Source: Acinetobacter brisouioides (GTDB lineage: Bacteria; Pseudomonadota; Gammaproteobacteria; Pseudomonadales; Moraxellaceae). From it: a DNA stretch of 64,000 nt. This document shows, piece by piece, positions 48,975-57,886 of this stretch. A program made the translations under genes and the position numbers. The DNA lies in the NCBI RefSeq assembly GCF_004331075.1, contig NZ_SJNX01000006.1:62001-126000 (forward strand), given 5' to 3'. Position 1 is the first letter of the stretch. Each line of letters begins with the position of its first letter. The notes below the pieces were generated by a model. The model saw only the letters and a list, made by a program, of their open reading frames with translations, ran no database searches and had not been told where the DNA came from.

Positions 48975-49009
48975 CACGTTAGACAAAATGCTGCACTTTG
49001 TCCAACGTG
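48975..49009. repeat. Imperfect 13-bp inverted repeat between czcA and the CDF gene
   Basis: CACGTT-A-GACAAA (48975-48987) and TTTGTC-C-AACGTG (48997-49009) pair with one mismatch around a 9-base loop. There is no T-run on either strand, so it is not a standard terminator. It may be a processing or stabilising hairpin in the czc mRNA. Confidence 0.6.
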
Positions 49010-49025
49010 ATTAGTTTAAAAATGA

Positions 49026-52000
49026 TTAACTGGATTTTTCATTGAGCCAGCGATAAATCACAGGCAATAACAGCAAAGTCAGTACTGTTGACGACAAAAT
49101 TCCGCCAATCACCACGGTTGCCAAAGGTCGTTGCACTTCCGCACCCGTACCCGTGGCAAGTGCCATAGGAATAAAGCCCAAAGATGCAACACAGGCAGTC
49201 ATGAGCACAGGTCTTAAACGCAAAACGGCCCCCTGCCATGTGGCGCGATGTACATCATAGTTCTCGCGTAACTCTTTAATAAAACTTAGCATGACCAAAC
49301 CATTCAGCACGGCTACACCCGAAAGTGCAATAAAGCCCACACCTGCCGACATCGACAAAGGAATATCACGCAGCCACAGCGCAACCACACCGCCAGACAA
49401 GGCAAACGGTACACCACTAAACACCAACAGGCTGTCCTTAATATTGGAAAATACGGCCATCAGCAAGGCAAAAATCATCAATAATGCCAAAGGAATCACC
49501 AACTGCATTCGCGCTTTTGCCGAAACTAAGTTTTCAAACTGACCACCAAAACCTAACCAATAGCCTGTGGGCAATTGATGCTGCTGCAAAGTTTGCTGCA
49601 TCTCTGCTACAAATGAACCCAAGTCACGCTCCCGCACATTGGCAGTGACCACCACACGGCGCTTACCTTGCTCACGACTGACTTGACTGAAACCCAATAT
49701 TTGCTCAACTTTGGCAATATCTTGCAGCTGAATCAGCCCACCATTGGGGAGTTGGATCGGTAATTGTGCCAATTGCTGCGTGGTACGTGACTCTTCTGGC
49801 AAACGCACCACAAAGTCAAAACGTCGATCACCCTGTAGAATCTGCCCGACATTTTGTCCCCCAATACTACTCGCCACCAAATCCTGTACCGATTTGACCG
49901 ACAAACCATATTGCGCCGCTAAAGCAGCATCAATCGCGACATTGAGCACAGGCAGTCCTGAAGTTTGCTCAACCTTGACTTCGCTTGCCCCCGAAATACC
50001 TCGCAGTTTTTGGGCAATCTTTTCGGCTTCCTGATTCAGCACAGTCATATCATCACCAAAAATTTTCACCCCGACATCGCTGCGAATGCCTGAAATCAGC
50101 TCATTAAAACGCAGTTCAATCGGTTGCGAAAACTCACTGTTATTGCCTGCCAGTGTTGCGACAAATTTCAGCATCTGCTCACGTAGCTGATTAGTAGTTT
50201 CTTGTGGATTGGGCCATTGCTCACGTGGTTTAAGTAAAATCACCCCATCGGAAATATTGGGCGGCATCACATCAGTGGCAACTTCGGCTGTGCCTGTCCG
50301 CGCAAAAATTGCTTTAATTTCAGGGAATTTTTGCAATAGTTGCTGCTCGGCCTGTTCCTGCATTTTCAGTGATTGTTCAATGCCTGTACTTGGCGCACGC
50401 ATCAACTGTACTGCAAAGTCTCCTTCACTCAAGGTCGGCGCAAACTCACTGCCGACTCGGGTGGCCAATACTCCTGTCAGTAATAACAAACTTAACGCTG
50501 CAGTCAGTACTACAATCCGATATTGATACGCACGGTCTAGAGCATTCGCATAGCTTTGTTGCAGGGTCAGCATCCAACGGCTTGGTTTTTCCTGTACTTT
50601 GCCTGTCACACATAAAGCCGCTGCCGCAGGCACAAATGTCACTGACAAAATCATTGCGCCGACTAACGCAATCACCACGGTCAGTGCCATCGGGTGGAAC
50701 ATTTTGGCTTCCACCCCTGACAAGGCAAAAATCGGTAAATACACCACCATAATAATGGCTTGCCCAAAAATCAGCGGACGACGTGCTTGCTTAGCCGCCA
50801 AAAACACTTCGCGAAAACGCTCGCTACGGGTTAACAATCTGCCTGTTCGGTGCTGGGCTTCCGCCAAACGCCGAATACAGTTTTCTACGATCACCACCGC
50901 ACCATCAATAATGATGCCAAAATCCAGCGCACCCAGACTCATCAGGTTGGCACTGATATTTTGTTTTGCCATGCCTGTCAGGGTAAACAGCATCGCCAGC
51001 GGAATAATACAGGCAGTAATCAGCGCAGCCCTGAAATTCCCCAAGAAGATAAATAGAATCACGATGACCAGCACCGCGCCTTCAATCAGGTTTTTCGCCA
51101 CGGTTTTAATGGCTTTATCCACCAGTGAAGTTCGGTCATATACCGTTTCAATCACCACACCTTTCGGCAGGCTTTTTTGAATCTGCTGCATTTGAGCATG
51201 TACCGCTTTGGCAACCGTGCGGCTATTTTCACCCATCATCATCATGGCAATGCCAAGCACGGTTTCCTGACCTTTGTAGGTTGCACCGCCTGTGCGCAAG
51301 TCATGCCCAATGGCAACACGTGCCACATCAGCTACCCGTATCGGCAAGCCATTTTTATTGGTGACACTGATATTTTCAATATCCTGCACCGAGTTCAGTA
51401 CACCTGGTACACGCACCGTGAGCTGCTGACCATTGTCTTCAATGAAGCCTGCACCACGGTTTTCGTTGTTATCCCGTAGTGCAGTGTGCAAATCACTCAG
51501 CGGAATTTGTAGTTGTTGCAGACGCTTTAAATCAGGGGCAACCACATAGGTTTTGTTATAACCACCAATACTGTTAATTTCCGCCACGCCCTGCACACGG
51601 CGTAACTGCGGACGCACAATCCAGTCCTGAATCTCACGTAAATCCATTCCGGTATAGGCTTGCCCATCTGGCTTTTTGGCATTTGGTTCAGCTTTAACCA
51701 CCCACTGGTAAATCTCGCCCAAACCTGTTGAGATGGGTGAAAGTTGCGGTTCGATGCCGTCGGGCAACTCGGCTTTAGCCTGCTGAAGTTGCTGGCTAAT
51801 CAGTTGTCGTGCCCAGTAAATATCGGTGCCATCTTCAAAAATAATCGTGACTTGCGACAGCCCATAGCGGGAAATCGAGCGGGTCTGCTGCAAATGCGCA
51901 ATGCCCGCCATCGCGGTTTCAATCGGATAGGTAATGCGCTGCTCGACTTCCAGTGCAGTAAATCCATTGGCTTGTGAGTTAATTTGCACCTGTACATTGG

Positions 52001-52157
52001 TAATGTCAGGCACAGCATCAATCGACAGTTTCTGATAGCTGTACACTCCAACGCCAATCCAAGCACAAGTAAACAGCATCACCCACAGGGCATTTTGAAT
52101 GGCGAACTGAATGATTCGGTCAAACCAGCCTTCAGGCTGTGGCAGTTTAGTGTCCAT
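49026..52157 (-). CDS. czcA: Heavy-metal RND efflux pump, inner-membrane subunit CzcA
   Basis: Proton-driven RND transporter of the heavy-metal (HME) class that exports Zn, Co and Cd across both membranes with CzcB and CzcC. The 1043 residues have 12 membrane helices and two large periplasmic loops. The helix IV motif DFGIIIDGAVVIVEN near 410-424 is the HME1 signature typical of zinc/cobalt/cadmium pumps. The start overlaps the end of czcB by 11 bases. Confidence 0.94.
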   Translation of the reverse strand: MDTKLPQPEGWFDRIIQFAIQNALWVMLFTCAWIGVGVYSYQKLSIDAVPDITNVQVQINSQANGFTALEVEQRITYPIETAMAGIAHLQQTRSISRYGLSQVTIIFEDGTDIYWARQLISQQLQQAKAELPDGIEPQLSPISTGLGEIYQWVVKAEPNAKKPDGQAYTGMDLREIQDWIVRPQLRRVQGVAEINSIGGYNKTYVVAPDLKRLQQLQIPLSDLHTALRDNNENRGAGFIEDNGQQLTVRVPGVLNSVQDIENISVTNKNGLPIRVADVARVAIGHDLRTGGATYKGQETVLGIAMMMMGENSRTVAKAVHAQMQQIQKSLPKGVVIETVYDRTSLVDKAIKTVAKNLIEGAVLVIVILFIFLGNFRAALITACIIPLAMLFTLTGMAKQNISANLMSLGALDFGIIIDGAVVIVENCIRRLAEAQHRTGRLLTRSERFREVFLAAKQARRPLIFGQAIIMVVYLPIFALSGVEAKMFHPMALTVVIALVGAMILSVTFVPAAAALCVTGKVQEKPSRWMLTLQQSYANALDRAYQYRIVVLTAALSLLLLTGVLATRVGSEFAPTLSEGDFAVQLMRAPSTGIEQSLKMQEQAEQQLLQKFPEIKAIFARTGTAEVATDVMPPNISDGVILLKPREQWPNPQETTNQLREQMLKFVATLAGNNSEFSQPIELRFNELISGIRSDVGVKIFGDDMTVLNQEAEKIAQKLRGISGASEVKVEQTSGLPVLNVAIDAALAAQYGLSVKSVQDLVASSIGGQNVGQILQGDRRFDFVVRLPEESRTTQQLAQLPIQLPNGGLIQLQDIAKVEQILGFSQVSREQGKRRVVVTANVRERDLGSFVAEMQQTLQQHQLPTGYWLGFGGQFENLVSAKARMQLVIPLALLMIFALLMAVFSNIKDSLLVFSGVPFALSGGVVALWLRDIPLSMSAGVGFIALSGVAVLNGLVMLSFIKELRENYDVHRATWQGAVLRLRPVLMTACVASLGFIPMALATGTGAEVQRPLATVVIGGILSSTVLTLLLLPVIYRWLNEKSS

Positions 52158-53346
52158 GCTCAGCCTCGCCTTTTTCCATTTCCGACTTCAGTACAAAACT
52201 GCCTGCCGAAACATAACGCTGCTCGGCTTTGAGTCCCGACACAATTTCGACCCACTGACCATCACTCGAATAAGTTCCTAACTGCACTTCAGCAGGCTGA
52301 AAATGGGTTTTATCCTTTTCGGCTTTTGCCACAAAAACCACATTTTTGCCTTCAAGCTGTTGCACGGCGGTTTTGGTGACCCGTAACACCTGTTTCGGCT
52401 GTTCAGCATCAAACAGGACATTGACCATCAGGTTTGGACGTAATTCGCTCGAAGCCTCCAGCACTTTGGCACGCACTTTTAAGCGCCCCGAAGATTTATC
52501 TGCTTCGGTACTCAGGCTTTGTATCTGTGCTTGGAAAATCTTGCCTGTTTGTAAGGACTTAAACTGGATTTTTTGCTCAGGTTGCAAATGCTGCGCTGAA
52601 CTTGGCAACACAAATTCGAGCCACAATTGCCCCAGTTGATCAATGGTAAATAGTTGATCACTGAGCTGCACATTTTCCCCAACCACCAAGTCTTTATTGC
52701 TGATCACTCCAGAAATCGGTGCATACAATACATAGCGTCCCTGACTGTTGGCATTCACCCCATATGCACTCAAACGGGAACGTGCTGCCTGTACGGTAAT
52801 TTGCGCTTGGCGGTAGGTACTATAAGCGCGCTGATAATCCTGCTTTGCAGAAATCCCCTGCTGCCAAAGCTGGCGCTCACGTTGATAATCTTGCTCGGCA
52901 AGCTGTAAATTTTGCTGCACCATGCTCAGATTGGCTTGCTGATCGACCACATCAGGGACAAACAAGGTGGCTAATGCCTGCCCACGTTTCACTTGCTGAC
53001 CTAGTTCGACATTGACTTGTTCCACACGCCCCGCAAAACTTGGAGAAACATGTGCTTGCTGATCGGTATTGACCAACAGCGTGGCAGGATAACTGATACT
53101 TTGCTTGACCTCACCATAGGTGACTTGTGCCAGTTGAATCCCTTGCTGCTGAATTTGTGCCGAACTAAATTCCACACCTTCTGACTCAGAAGCATGTCCT
53201 GCTTCTTTTTGCTCGCTGTGTTCAGTTTCACTTTTCGCACCCGAATTCTTTTTATTGCTCAACAATAAGGCTGCAGCCAACACCACAGTCGACAGCACGA
53301 TTACCACGACCCAGAACAATTGGGATTTTTTGATTACATTCAACAT
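52147..53346 (-). CDS. czcB: Heavy-metal efflux membrane-fusion protein CzcB
   Basis: Periplasmic adaptor joining CzcA to CzcC. The 399 residues comprise an N-terminal membrane anchor (about 12-30), a short charged His/Glu segment (SETEHSEQKEAGHASESEG, a possible metal-binding stretch), a lipoyl half (VSPSFAGRVEQVNVELGQQV), a helical hairpin (about 135-195), the second lipoyl half (YAPISGVISNKDLVVGENV) and beta-barrel domains. The C-terminus ends EHGH. Its start overlaps the czcC stop by one base. Confidence 0.93.
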   Translation of the reverse strand: MLNVIKKSQLFWVVVIVLSTVVLAAALLLSNKKNSGAKSETEHSEQKEAGHASESEGVEFSSAQIQQQGIQLAQVTYGEVKQSISYPATLLVNTDQQAHVSPSFAGRVEQVNVELGQQVKRGQALATLFVPDVVDQQANLSMVQQNLQLAEQDYQRERQLWQQGISAKQDYQRAYSTYRQAQITVQAARSRLSAYGVNANSQGRYVLYAPISGVISNKDLVVGENVQLSDQLFTIDQLGQLWLEFVLPSSAQHLQPEQKIQFKSLQTGKIFQAQIQSLSTEADKSSGRLKVRAKVLEASSELRPNLMVNVLFDAEQPKQVLRVTKTAVQQLEGKNVVFVAKAEKDKTHFQPAEVQLGTYSSDGQWVEIVSGLKAEQRYVSAGSFVLKSEMEKGEAEHGH

Positions 53347-54665
53347 TATTGTGCTCCTGCAAGATTGGTGGAAAAACGCTGTTGGATTTGGGCAATGGCA
53401 TCTTCTGCACCGACCACACTCGGCTCAATACCCAAAGCCAAACTTTCAGCTTCAAGTGCTTTTTGCCAGACATTTTTTAACAGCTGTGCCTGTTGTAGAC
53501 GCTGCTGCTGCAGTTGCAGATTTGCCTGCTGCACATCACTCATGGCGTATTTCCCTGCCTGAAAACCTTGCAAGGTTTTTTGTAAAATCCCCTCTGACAA
53601 TGGAATTTTCTGATCTTTCACCAGACTCAGTTGCTGGTTCAAATTGCGTAGCTCCAACAGGGCTGTCGCAATTTGCTGTTCAGAATTTTGACGGTAGCGT
53701 TGCTGCTGTATATCTAAATAATTGGCTTTAGCACGTGCCATCTGCTGGGCATATTGCTGCCGATTAAAAATCGCGAACGGTATTTCAAGCCCAATGCGTA
53801 ACCGCTGATCATGATTATTTTGATTGGCGGTTTGACTGCGCACCATGCCCACCAACAGGGTTGGATTGGGGCGTGCCTGCGCACGCAAATGCTGAATCTG
53901 TGCCTGTTGTTGCTGGCTTTGCAGTTGTAAACTACGCGCAAATAAATTGTTCTGCTGATGCTGTTTGATCTGAGATTCAGCACTGTTCAGTGGATCTTCA
54001 AGTTGAACATCACGTGCATCACTGTTGGTTTCACCCCACAAATGTGCCAGTTGGCTCTGTGCTATCTGGACGGCCTGTTGAGCTTGCTGATCGCGTTGTT
54101 GATTTTCAATATGCACCATCAAACCACGGTCTAAATCTAACTGGGAAATACTCCCCGCCCGATAACGCAGGCGGGTGGCATCGAGTAATGCCTGACTGCT
54201 TCGTAGCTGTGCTTGAATCAGTTGATGCTCTTGCTGCAAGACAGCCAATTGCACCCAGCGATATTTGAATGCCAGTTGTAACTGTGCCTGATATAACAGA
54301 TGATCTAATTCAAGTTGTGTCAGCTCAAGTTTTGCCAGTTGCTGTGCCGTGCGATGCTCACCAAACAGATCCAGTTTCTGCGACAGATTGATTTCCAGTT
54401 CGCGATCCTGACTAGAACCAAAACCAGTTTGCTGAACAGAAAGACTTGGGTTTTCCCACAAACGACTCTGTTGCTGTTGTGCATTGGCAATGCTTTCGCG
54501 TGCCTGCCACATCCCTTGCTGTGCCTGATATTGCTCAACTTTTTTAAAAGCTTGCTGAAAACTTAGCGAATGATCTACAGCATACGCCATAGAAGTTGCC
54601 ATGCTGCATACACCCAGCAGCATGCTGCAACGCCATGCCTGTGCATGGAAGAAAGAAAAAGACAT
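53346..54665 (-). CDS. czcC: Heavy-metal efflux outer-membrane channel CzcC
   Basis: TolC-like outer-membrane factor of the Czc pump, 439 residues. A signal peptide ends near SMAYA. The body has the repeated helical hairpins of the OEP family (LSFQQAFKKVEQYQ; LRYRAGSISQLDLDRG near 170; LQGFQAGKYAMSDVQQANL near 385), the second of which pairs with the first as an internal repeat. Codon use is rich in Gln. It follows the czcI gene by 47 bases. Confidence 0.92.
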   Translation of the reverse strand: MSFSFFHAQAWRCSMLLGVCSMATSMAYAVDHSLSFQQAFKKVEQYQAQQGMWQARESIANAQQQQSRLWENPSLSVQQTGFGSSQDRELEINLSQKLDLFGEHRTAQQLAKLELTQLELDHLLYQAQLQLAFKYRWVQLAVLQQEHQLIQAQLRSSQALLDATRLRYRAGSISQLDLDRGLMVHIENQQRDQQAQQAVQIAQSQLAHLWGETNSDARDVQLEDPLNSAESQIKQHQQNNLFARSLQLQSQQQQAQIQHLRAQARPNPTLLVGMVRSQTANQNNHDQRLRIGLEIPFAIFNRQQYAQQMARAKANYLDIQQQRYRQNSEQQIATALLELRNLNQQLSLVKDQKIPLSEGILQKTLQGFQAGKYAMSDVQQANLQLQQQRLQQAQLLKNVWQKALEAESLALGIEPSVVGAEDAIAQIQQRFSTNLAGAQ

Positions 54666-54712
54666 TGGTTTGCCCCGTAATCAAAAAAATATTACGGTGG
54701 GCGATTTTTCGG

Positions 54713-55108
54713 CTACCCCACCAATAGCGGGGCAAAAACAGGCGGTGGATTGGGGAGAAACACATCAGGTGACTGGTATAAATTGTTCCAGTCATAATGC
54801 CGCAGAACCTGCATAGAGGCATATTGCGGTGTAAGCGTTTGCACCTGTACAAAGACTACGCCAGGTGAAAAAGAAGGTAAATGATCGCTATGATCCTGAA
54901 CATCGGGTGGGTCACCTACTGTGTTCGCTACATTCGAATGCTGTGCTACATGCTCAGATGACAATTGATGATGTCCAAAATGCGCTGAACTCGATTTTTG
55001 TATCGCAGGTTGGTTTTCATGAGTGCAAAATGCCGCTGCCACATTCCAAACACTTTGGAACATGAACAAAGTCAGCAAGATGGTGATAAAAACACTGCAA
55101 CGTTTCAA
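54713..55108 (-). CDS. czcI: CzcI-like small His-rich periplasmic protein
   Basis: A 131-residue protein with a signal peptide (ILLTLFMFQSVWNVAAA, cleavage near 26) and a His/Ser/Asp-rich mature part (FGHHQLSSEHVAQHSN, DVQDHSDHLPSF) that could bind divalent metals. CFCTHEN-like AFCTHENQ follows the cleavage site, and the C-terminus is Pro-rich. Position directly before czcC on the same strand, size and His content match CzcI of Cupriavidus czc operons, a regulator-like protein whose role is not fully known. It is probably the first gene of czcI-C-B-A-CDF. Confidence 0.78.
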   Translation of the reverse strand: MKRCSVFITILLTLFMFQSVWNVAAAFCTHENQPAIQKSSSAHFGHHQLSSEHVAQHSNVANTVGDPPDVQDHSDHLPSFSPGVVFVQVQTLTPQYASMQVLRHYDWNNLYQSPDVFLPNPPPVFAPLLVG

Positions 55109-55490
55109 CGCAGAAGCTCTCGAACGATTCCGCGCAAATATAACAGCTTTATGACATGTTATAGAATCACGTTTTAAATTTTATATGAACATGACAATAC
55201 TTCGATAAAGCAAAAACTTCTAGACCGATTCAATAAAAGTAAATACAACAATTAAACCAATGCCATACATAACAGAGCGTAACAGCCTGCGAACTGTAGA
55301 TTCAGGGTGTAGGTGTTGTCCCAAAATTAAATTTAAAAATGAAAACAGCGACCTATGATGATAGAAATGCAACCTGAAATTATTCTTTTTGCAAGACAGT
55401 GCCAATCTAGCCTTGGAACCATTTTTAAAATTACTTATAAAATTTTAAATATAACCAATAGTTAGCTATGACTAGATTGCAAAATCTTAT
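55109..55490. other. Stretch without a confident gene upstream of czcI
   Basis: A 382-base AT-rich gap, expected to carry the czc promoter. A short minus-strand frame (55220-55405, 61 codons, TTG start with AAGG nearby, hydrophobic C-terminal half) could be a small membrane protein, but I have no family support. No czcRS regulator genes are adjacent, and I could not assign a metalloregulator site. Confidence 0.35.
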
Positions 55491-56165
55491 TCACTTTCTT
55501 TTGTTAAACCACATTCTCACTATTTGCATGCTTGCTTTATGCAGTGGGACGGTATTAAAAATATCTCGCAGCATCTGGATATCTGCCATACCTCCTTGTA
55601 ACCACCCCATTTTTTTCGCTTTATATGGGCTCATGACATCAGGCCAGCGCACAACTTTAATTCGGGAATGATCTGCAAGCCATAAATGATTCAACCAAAC
55701 CTCCAACCCAAAACGGGGCAGCGTTCCGATTTCATCCAGATATTTCATCACCTGATCACGCCTGAAGATACGCTCTCCTGAAATATAGTCCAATCCAATC
55801 ACTTGCCACGGCAATGGACTATTACCACGCAAACTTAAAGACACATCAGCCGAACCAGAGCATATCGGTTCAGCCAATGCCGTAATGTCCGATGCGGTTA
55901 ATCCAATCAGGTCAGCATCAAGCAAAAGTACATGACTTCCCGATGCAGCAGAAATTCCCGCCGCAACAGCATTACTTTTCCCACCGTTACGCTCTAAACT
56001 AATGACTTTAACGCCAGATCGCTGCGCGACTTCAACCGTATTGTCTGTCGATCGATCATCGACAACAATAATTTCATCGACAAGCGCATGCCCACAGACT
56101 GCATCCAGTACTTTTTCAATACGGGGTGCTTCATTGTAGGCAGGAATAATACAACTTAATTTCAT
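55491..56165 (-). CDS. Family 2 glycosyltransferase
   Basis: A GT-A fold transferase of 225 residues. SCIIPAYNEAPRIEKVL at the start, VVDDRSTDNT near 36, NGGKSNAVAAGI near 60 and LLLDADLIG near 82, with the DxD metal site, are typical of dolichyl-phosphate-mannose-synthase-like GT2 enzymes. No membrane helix is present. ATG 56165 overlaps the upstream gene's TGA (ATGA), indicating coupling. It is the last gene of a three-gene operon with a VTT-domain protein and a larger glycosyltransferase. Substrate unknown; a lipid-linked sugar is plausible. Confidence 0.85.
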   Translation of the reverse strand: MKLSCIIPAYNEAPRIEKVLDAVCGHALVDEIIVVDDRSTDNTVEVAQRSGVKVISLERNGGKSNAVAAGISAASGSHVLLLDADLIGLTASDITALAEPICSGSADVSLSLRGNSPLPWQVIGLDYISGERIFRRDQVMKYLDEIGTLPRFGLEVWLNHLWLADHSRIKVVRWPDVMSPYKAKKMGWLQGGMADIQMLRDIFNTVPLHKASMQIVRMWFNKRK

Positions 56166-56731
56166 GAAGTTCTCTTCAGCCAAAAAATGCTGACAAAAAC
56201 AATAATCACCAGAAAAATCAAAGAGATCATTCCAATCCAGTGATCGACCCGATTAACAAAATTTCCACAGCCATAGCCGATCGCAACAAAAAAAAGACTT
56301 TTAGGAATCGTCGATACGGCGCTATAAAAAACGAACGGAAGAAAACGCATTCTTGCAATTCCAGCCCCCAACAAAACCGCGATACCAGCGGAATGTGTGA
56401 GCTTGCCAATAACAATAAGTTTTCCGCCCTCTACATCAAATTTACTAACCAATCCATCTAGTCTGGCTGGGTTCAATCCCAAACGCTGCATCCATTTCGG
56501 TGGAACACTTCCCTTTTTCACCATGCCACGACCGACCAGATAAAAGCAAATATCACCAATCAGATCGGCTATGATCACCACCACAATCACAGTCAGCAGA
56601 CTGAAATAATTTAGACGTGCCAGATAAGCCGCAATCACAGTAACAATTGGCCCTTCAATCACGGCTAAAGGCGTTAACAGTAGCAAGCCATGTGTTTTTA
56701 TGAGAGCTTCCGTCATCGAGAGATCAAACAA
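56162..56731 (-). CDS. DedA/VTT-domain membrane protein
   Basis: A polytopic membrane protein of about 189 residues of the SNARE-associated/VTT (DedA-like) group. Hydrophobic helices include LLLLTPLAVIEGPIVTVIAAYLA near 14-36 (family E-x-P region), a middle G-x-x-x-G segment and two C-terminal helices. Related proteins move or balance undecaprenyl phosphate or other lipids across the inner membrane. The start is uncertain: TTG 56731 has GGAG 9 bases upstream, while ATG 56716 gives a more usual start without a clear ribosome site. It lies between two glycosyltransferase genes. Confidence 0.8.
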   Translation of the reverse strand: MFDLSMTEALIKTHGLLLLTPLAVIEGPIVTVIAAYLARLNYFSLLTVIVVVIIADLIGDICFYLVGRGMVKKGSVPPKWMQRLGLNPARLDGLVSKFDVEGGKLIVIGKLTHSAGIAVLLGAGIARMRFLPFVFYSAVSTIPKSLFFVAIGYGCGNFVNRVDHWIGMISLIFLVIIVFVSIFWLKRTS

Positions 56732-56734
56732 GGA

Positions 56735-57886
56735 TTAATGCTCCATCTCTTTATGCTCTTGCACATTGACAGAAGCAGGACTATTCATCGCATTCCCATG
56801 CCACACAAAACTGCGGCCCGCCCAACACCATAGCCATAGCAATGGCAATAATATGTCACGAATGATCATTGCGCATACATCTCTGGCAGTATGCGGCCAA
56901 CCAAGCATCTTCGCCATCATCCACTCAGCACCATACCATAAAATAAAAACAACAGGAGGAAGTGCCCAGGGAACCATCTGTACATCAGCCAGATAAATCA
57001 GGCTAGCCATTACTGGTACAGACCCTAACAATATTTCAGGAATAAATAACCAGAAAAAACCAAGCCGACGGATACGCGCCCAGCGTAACTGCCGATCCCA
57101 GACCGCGCGTAATGTTCGCTCGCCAATCGGCTGACCAAAAGGACGTGGCGTTAAATGAACTTTCAAACCTGCATCTCTAACCAGTTTTGTCGATGCAACA
57201 TCTTCAGCTAATTCATGCCCCAATGCAGCCAATCCACCACGCTGATCAAGAACATCTCTGCGCCAAAACAGGGTCTTGCCCTGTGCAAATCCAAGACCGA
57301 TTGCATCGGATAAAAACTGCCAGCGTGCCTGATGTGTATTCAATAATGCGGCTTCAACTGCCCCCCACAAATTCATTGGTCGAATGCCAATTGCAGGTGA
57401 ACTCACGAGTCCTGTGTCTTGCTCATCAAAGCTCAAGATTAATGAGCGCAGATAGTCTGGCGGAAGCAACAGATTACTGTCTGCCATGGCAATCCATTGA
57501 GCAGATGTGTTCTGCCACGCCTTCTCCATGTTATTGAGTTTAGGGTTTTTCGTAATCAGATCATTTCCAATCAGGAGTTTGGCCGATATTTCAGGATGGC
57601 AGGCCATCAACCGATTGACATAAGGAATCACAGGATCTTGTGCAGAAGCTACACAAAAAAGGATGTCATAACATGGGTAGTCCTGTTTAAAACAGGATAA
57701 GAGTAATTCTTCTGCAAAATTATCTAGACCACAGAGTGGTCGAATCAGTGTAATGTGTGGTGTTTTTTTAAGAATAGAAGAATGAATCGGCGAATTTAGT
57801 CGCCGAAAAGCAACATAAAGAGAGCCAAGCTGCACAATCAATAATGTGCAGCTTGCTATCCCGGCAATAATTGCTAACAGTGCCAT
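56735..57886 (-). CDS. Ceramide glucosyltransferase/HpnI-like GT21 glycosyltransferase
   Basis: A membrane glycosyltransferase of 383 residues. One N-terminal helix precedes a GT-A catalytic domain: ITLIRPLCGLDNFAEELL near 45-62, ASAQDP near 82, MADSNLLLPPDYL near 133, GHELAEDVASTK near 224 and the processive-type motif RQLRW near 263. Two or three hydrophobic helices follow. The pattern matches GT21 enzymes such as ceramide glucosyltransferase and the hopanoid enzyme HpnI. No hopanoid or ceramide synthesis genes are in this window, so the acceptor lipid is unknown. It starts a three-gene operon, one base downstream of ettA. Confidence 0.82.
   Translation of the reverse strand: MALLAIIAGIASCTLLIVQLGSLYVAFRRLNSPIHSSILKKTPHITLIRPLCGLDNFAEELLLSCFKQDYPCYDILFCVASAQDPVIPYVNRLMACHPEISAKLLIGNDLITKNPKLNNMEKAWQNTSAQWIAMADSNLLLPPDYLRSLILSFDEQDTGLVSSPAIGIRPMNLWGAVEAALLNTHQARWQFLSDAIGLGFAQGKTLFWRRDVLDQRGGLAALGHELAEDVASTKLVRDAGLKVHLTPRPFGQPIGERTLRAVWDRQLRWARIRRLGFFWLFIPEILLGSVPVMASLIYLADVQMVPWALPPVVFILWYGAEWMMAKMLGWPHTARDVCAMIIRDILLPLLWLWCWAGRSFVWHGNAMNSPASVNVQEHKEMEH

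Noticed and set aside
48975..49009. Terminator between czcA and the CDF gene
   Set aside because: The hairpin is good but neither strand has a T-run, so it is listed as an inverted repeat.
50599..51180. 193-codon open frame on the plus strand within czcA
   Set aside because: Antisense to the conserved membrane region of czcA with Ala/Ser/Thr-rich shadow composition.
55220..55405. 61-codon minus-strand frame upstream of czcI
   Set aside because: It has a TTG start and a hydrophobic end, but no family support; kept only as a remark in the gap annotation.
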